DNA of 46,248 nucleotides. It comes from Corynebacterium sp. GTDB lineage: Bacteria > Actinomycetota > Actinomycetes > Mycobacteriales > Mycobacteriaceae. Of the stretch, positions 44,901-46,248 are shown piece by piece; the first letter of the stretch is position 1, and each line of letters begins with the position of its first letter. The notes beneath the pieces were generated by a model. It saw only the letters and a list, made by a program, of their open reading frames with translations. It did not search any database and was not told where the DNA came from. The position numbers and the translations under genes are program-made. The DNA is taken from assembly GCA_030530875.1 (NCBI GenBank), contig JAUMUD010000017.1, positions 1 through 46,248 of the forward strand, given 5' to 3'.

Positions 44901-46002
44901 CTTGTCTGAATTTGCCGTCTTGCTTGATGGCGCAAACTCGGACTATGGCTCCGTCCAAGCATATAACCGATACGGCCAAGTCCACTTCACCCGTACACTG
45001 CTGAATAACTACGGCACCTACACGCACGAATATACCCACGCAACAGATGAAGATGCGCCACTATTTGGCAAAGGCACCGACTTCCGTCAGGTGGGCGGCG
45101 CAAAATTGGGCAGCGAAACAGTAACCCAAAATGTCATGGAGCAAGAATTCAACTACTCCAGTTTCGCACCCACCTTCAGCAACGTAACAGTCGGCAATGA
45201 TGCAATGAGTGCCTATACTCCGGACCGTCTTAGCAGCGACGCTGACTATAAGAGCTACTACCGTGGACTCTTCGATACATTGAACTTGCTCAACTATGTT
45301 CAGGGCGAAGCCTTCTTGAAGCTGACTTGGGAGGAGCAACAGAAGCTTGGTTCTCAGGCTGCTGAGACAAACAAAGCCGGGGTAATCGCCCCCGCCAATT
45401 CGACTGATCCATTGGCTCGAATCAGCACTAAGTGGACTCACCTCGATGTGACATATGCAAATTCCACAGAGCAACTAAAGCTCACTTCTCTTGAAGACCT
45501 GTGGGATAACAAGATCGTGGTTAACCCTAATTTCACGAAGACTGCAACAACTTCCTTCTCTGGTAGTAGCTATTCTTCCGTTCCTGGTGTAGCAGCAACC
45601 TGGTACTTGCCTCATAATGACTACGGTATTTCGGATGGTGTCACCAACAAGTACTATGCCTTCATGATGGCTGGCGAAGCCGGATGGCAAGGAACCAAGA
45701 ATGTTCTCACCGGTAAGATGACTGACCTCGCGATGCTCCGTGCTTGTACCCAGAATGACACCATTGATTGGAAGAGCTACATTGTCGATGGCTACAAGAA
45801 TGCAGGTGCGAAGGCACGCGCTGAAGGCAAGGACGTTGATGGCATGATTGACGCTATGTATAAAGCCATGGTGGCTGATGCCAAGCAAGCCAAGCTGTAT
45901 AGCGAGAACAACGCCAAGGAGTGGAACTACACCAAGACCACAAGACAGCGTCTGGACTTCTTCAACCAGATAAAGCGAGAAACCAACGACTTCCGCAACT
46001 AA
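41980..46002 (+). CDS. Surface lipoprotein zinc metalloprotease, M26 (IgA1 protease/ZmpB)-like
   Basis: The product is 1340 residues. The lipoprotein signal (MRSSMKHIAIYAV, lipobox LSAC) places the anchored Cys at residue 24. A linker and a beta-domain (about 65-165, ISLSFTPDSD through DCGYSLFF) follow, then a Thr/Ser/Pro/Glu-rich stalk of about 150 residues. The catalytic part contains YTHEYTHATDED, a zinc motif HExxH (H1016, E1017, H1020). The C-terminal end RLDFFNQIKRETNDFRN resembles the closing segment of streptococcal ZmpB-type M26 proteases, as do other late segments (DLAMLRACTQND). A glutamate in KLGSETV could be the third ligand. It should cleave host or surface proteins outside the cell; IgA1 as target is unproven. 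Starts at 41971 and 41992 are also in frame; 41980 fits the promoter. A strong terminator follows. Confidence 0.8.
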   Translation: MRSSMKHIAIYAVLALGIPSLSACAGSSNFLGSSLSSGHGSGANQAQAQDENTNPSDQSEEPSEDKKQFSDYISLSFTPDSDVTASDSYDTGDILTLYLRVKDGADLTPTSVQFNGESYPLTAVGAGNYTFEFPVDKAQNPEVALTQVRFADGTSWDCGYSLFFTKDLHATSTPATTEESTTTSNDTEATEELTQPLDNRSTEATTSKEEQPVAPTTTTSPTPTKATGNEATPEATDTSATTAKDGGSEAGDKDSTTTTAKEEPSSEKSTEVAPVVSPTTSAEEPSSEPEDTSQPESPEVQPTEETSTTTPTTSPTTSETAPVELNVTSQWVDAQNVEFTAVGEGQKLVVSDDDGNELGSVDATPTGAKLKLNAAGSTDLHWTAGDKSGTVDAAARISFGHVTGVTVYRKGSKGLDKLPPNVVKPNDIMLVKFSNGMNKFLRVDSTNWKTTNGVTVNSVTPKLDQDTKYVRSYRDDLDANFDGLTKPEGAEDKLYIAMSNTDTFRQVGDDTKTDTLSDNLYLLAPYMDPAQRVRVAHFLPQDSVLRTHAISQIVPRNADGDAVGYTSKNNADQVTSVEVAFTDATPIVIPLGAPTIHAGVVSYRSTVDSDKEAAAVWYQPATAAFNDESAYLNDIYTKAAAATQMNVQKEEAKYQAPLNRNWAEYKGSRLKTDIATALAADPYWNSVGDDADFQTLATQFATPLIKTDADAKRLALLLNWNDRGFRYKFNSMRASTLLLGYRGPDARTHLGYGSIRALSLESRFASWNGLLLNGGRFANAWYTDAFPNTTNFAQKTELWIQRFTTHGTDYSAWAKEAFPGTVFEADHTSYKGNDFNFWKNLTTFNYSGNKANLGGTLNSVLSVPEHGTPQESGYSAGAKASANSLEPQMYIVNLPGTLAFGNAGRYTPQNFTTLGNKFAADATFYVEHIDNVVDGYMARLTSGTYGSYKHSGTYIVWDTKGAKTAGYADTDNPYLSEFAVLLDGANSDYGSVQAYNRYGQVHFTRTLLNNYGTYTHEYTHATDEDAPLFGKGTDFRQVGGAKLGSETVTQNVMEQEFNYSSFAPTFSNVTVGNDAMSAYTPDRLSSDADYKSYYRGLFDTLNLLNYVQGEAFLKLTWEEQQKLGSQAAETNKAGVIAPANSTDPLARISTKWTHLDVTYANSTEQLKLTSLEDLWDNKIVVNPNFTKTATTSFSGSSYSSVPGVAATWYLPHNDYGISDGVTNKYYAFMMAGEAGWQGTKNVLTGKMTDLAMLRACTQNDTIDWKSYIVDGYKNAGAKARAEGKDVDGMIDAMYKAMVADAKQAKLYSENNAKEWNYTKTTRQRLDFFNQIKRETNDFRN

Positions 46003-46009
46003 GAACAAG

Positions 46010-46044
46010 AATCGCGCCGGGCTGATGTCCGGCGCGATTTTTTT
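46010..46044 (+). terminator. Terminator of the metalloprotease gene
   Basis: A perfect 11-bp stem (AATCGCGCCGG / CCGGCGCGATT) with an 8-base loop is followed by a T-run to 46044. The stretch 46045-46152 shows no supported gene. Confidence 0.94.
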
Positions 46045-46152
46045 GTATAAGCCACAGCTCTGATGGGCGGAGATGGAAGCCGGTGCCGCTTTTGGCGACA
46101 CGTTGAAGCAGCGGTGAATCCGCTGTAATCGAGAAAAAAGCCGTACAAAGAT

Positions 46153-46193
46153 AAGGGTCGACGTTGAGGAGTAGTTCCTTGTAGTCGACCCTT
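46153..46193 (-). terminator. Hairpin, probable terminator of a minus-strand gene
   Basis: AAGGGTCGAC (46153-46162) and GTCGACCCTT (46184-46193) form a perfect 10-bp stem, with a second inner stem AGGA/TCCT. On the minus strand it starts four bases after a stop codon. Only a weak T-rich stretch (ATCTTTG) follows, so termination is plausible but not certain. Confidence 0.4.
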
Positions 46194-46197
46194 TCGG

Positions 46198-46248
46198 CTA
46201 GCTTGCGGTCTTGCGCTTTAGCAGGATTTTCTCATCTGCTGCGCGCAA
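46198..46248 (-). CDS. Possible C-terminus of a minus-strand gene running off the window
   Basis: The minus strand is open for 16 codons from the window edge (ending EKILLKRKTAS) to TAG at 46198-46200. A hairpin immediately downstream supports a real gene end, convergent with the metalloprotease. It is too short to identify. Confidence 0.28.
   Translation of the reverse strand: MRAADEKILLKRKTAS

Noticed and set aside
1-46248. tRNA, rRNA or known riboswitch
   Set aside because: No cloverleaf with conserved TTCNA or CCA-like ends and no recognisable riboswitch core were seen; a covariance search would be decisive.

Overview
This window is a chromosomal segment of an actinobacterium, most likely a Corynebacterium. 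The evidence is the gene order aroE - A24 prepilin peptidase - aroC - aroK - aroB - aroQ - pepQ - efp - nusB - pyrR - pyrB - pyrC - carA - carB - pyrF, which is the corynebacterial shikimate/pyrimidine block. Supporting signs are the PGKGP-type EF-P, the actinobacterial-type PyrF and several start codons placed a few bases after a -10 box, as in leaderless actinobacterial transcripts. Species was not determined. All calls were made by reading the sequence and translations; no database search was run.

Layout. (1) 1-1530: 3' end of aroE, a small convergent gene of unknown function, and an A24 prepilin peptidase. (2) 1584-11065: an accessory block between the prepilin peptidase and aroC. It holds a taurine/sulfonate-type lipoprotein binding protein, a HAD phosphatase, a ROK sugar kinase, a sugar-porter MFS transporter, a cytoplasmic Cys-type sulfatase, a ROK repressor, an anaerobic sulfatase-maturating radical SAM enzyme and a TauE/SafE anion exporter. 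The simplest reading is uptake of a sulfated sugar, desulfation inside the cell, and sulfate export. (3) 11123-16651: aroC-aroK-aroB-aroQ-pepQ, tightly packed, then efp-nusB from their own promoter. (4) 16652-30320: a structured small-RNA candidate, then three tandem paralogous genes for giant (about 1390-residue) repetitive secreted proteins. Each has a Sec signal, a beta-rich head, a stalk of GA-like three-helix repeats (170-residue period in the first two), a FIVAR-like module and a C-terminal membrane segment, with no LPXTG motif. (5) 30332-32731, minus strand: two small YbjN-like proteins and a SRPBCC-SDR (TIGR01777-type) fusion in an overlapping operon. (6) 32884-41074: the pyrimidine operon pyrR-pyrB-pyrC-carA-carB-pyrF, with a hairpin that sequesters the pyrR ribosome-binding site. 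(7) 41316-46002: a secreted phospholipase A2 and a 1340-residue surface lipoprotein protease with an HEYTH zinc motif and an M26 (IgA1 protease/ZmpB)-like C-terminus.

The most notable signal is in region 4. The three giant genes share the same promoter architecture, the same 5' hairpin/RBS element and the same 24-nt 3' UTR element. In the middle gene, a run of nine G lies exactly in the spacer between the -35 and -10 boxes. The predicted spacers are 15, 16 and 17 bp in genes 1, 2 and 3. Together with long in-frame direct repeats and near-identical 3' ends, this looks like a phase- and size-variable surface-protein family. Accessory genes interrupt the housekeeping block at aroE/aroC and nusB/pyrR, and follow pyrF, and they point to life on a host mucosal surface (sulfated sugars, surface adhesin-like proteins, secreted lipase and protease). 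That lifestyle is inference.
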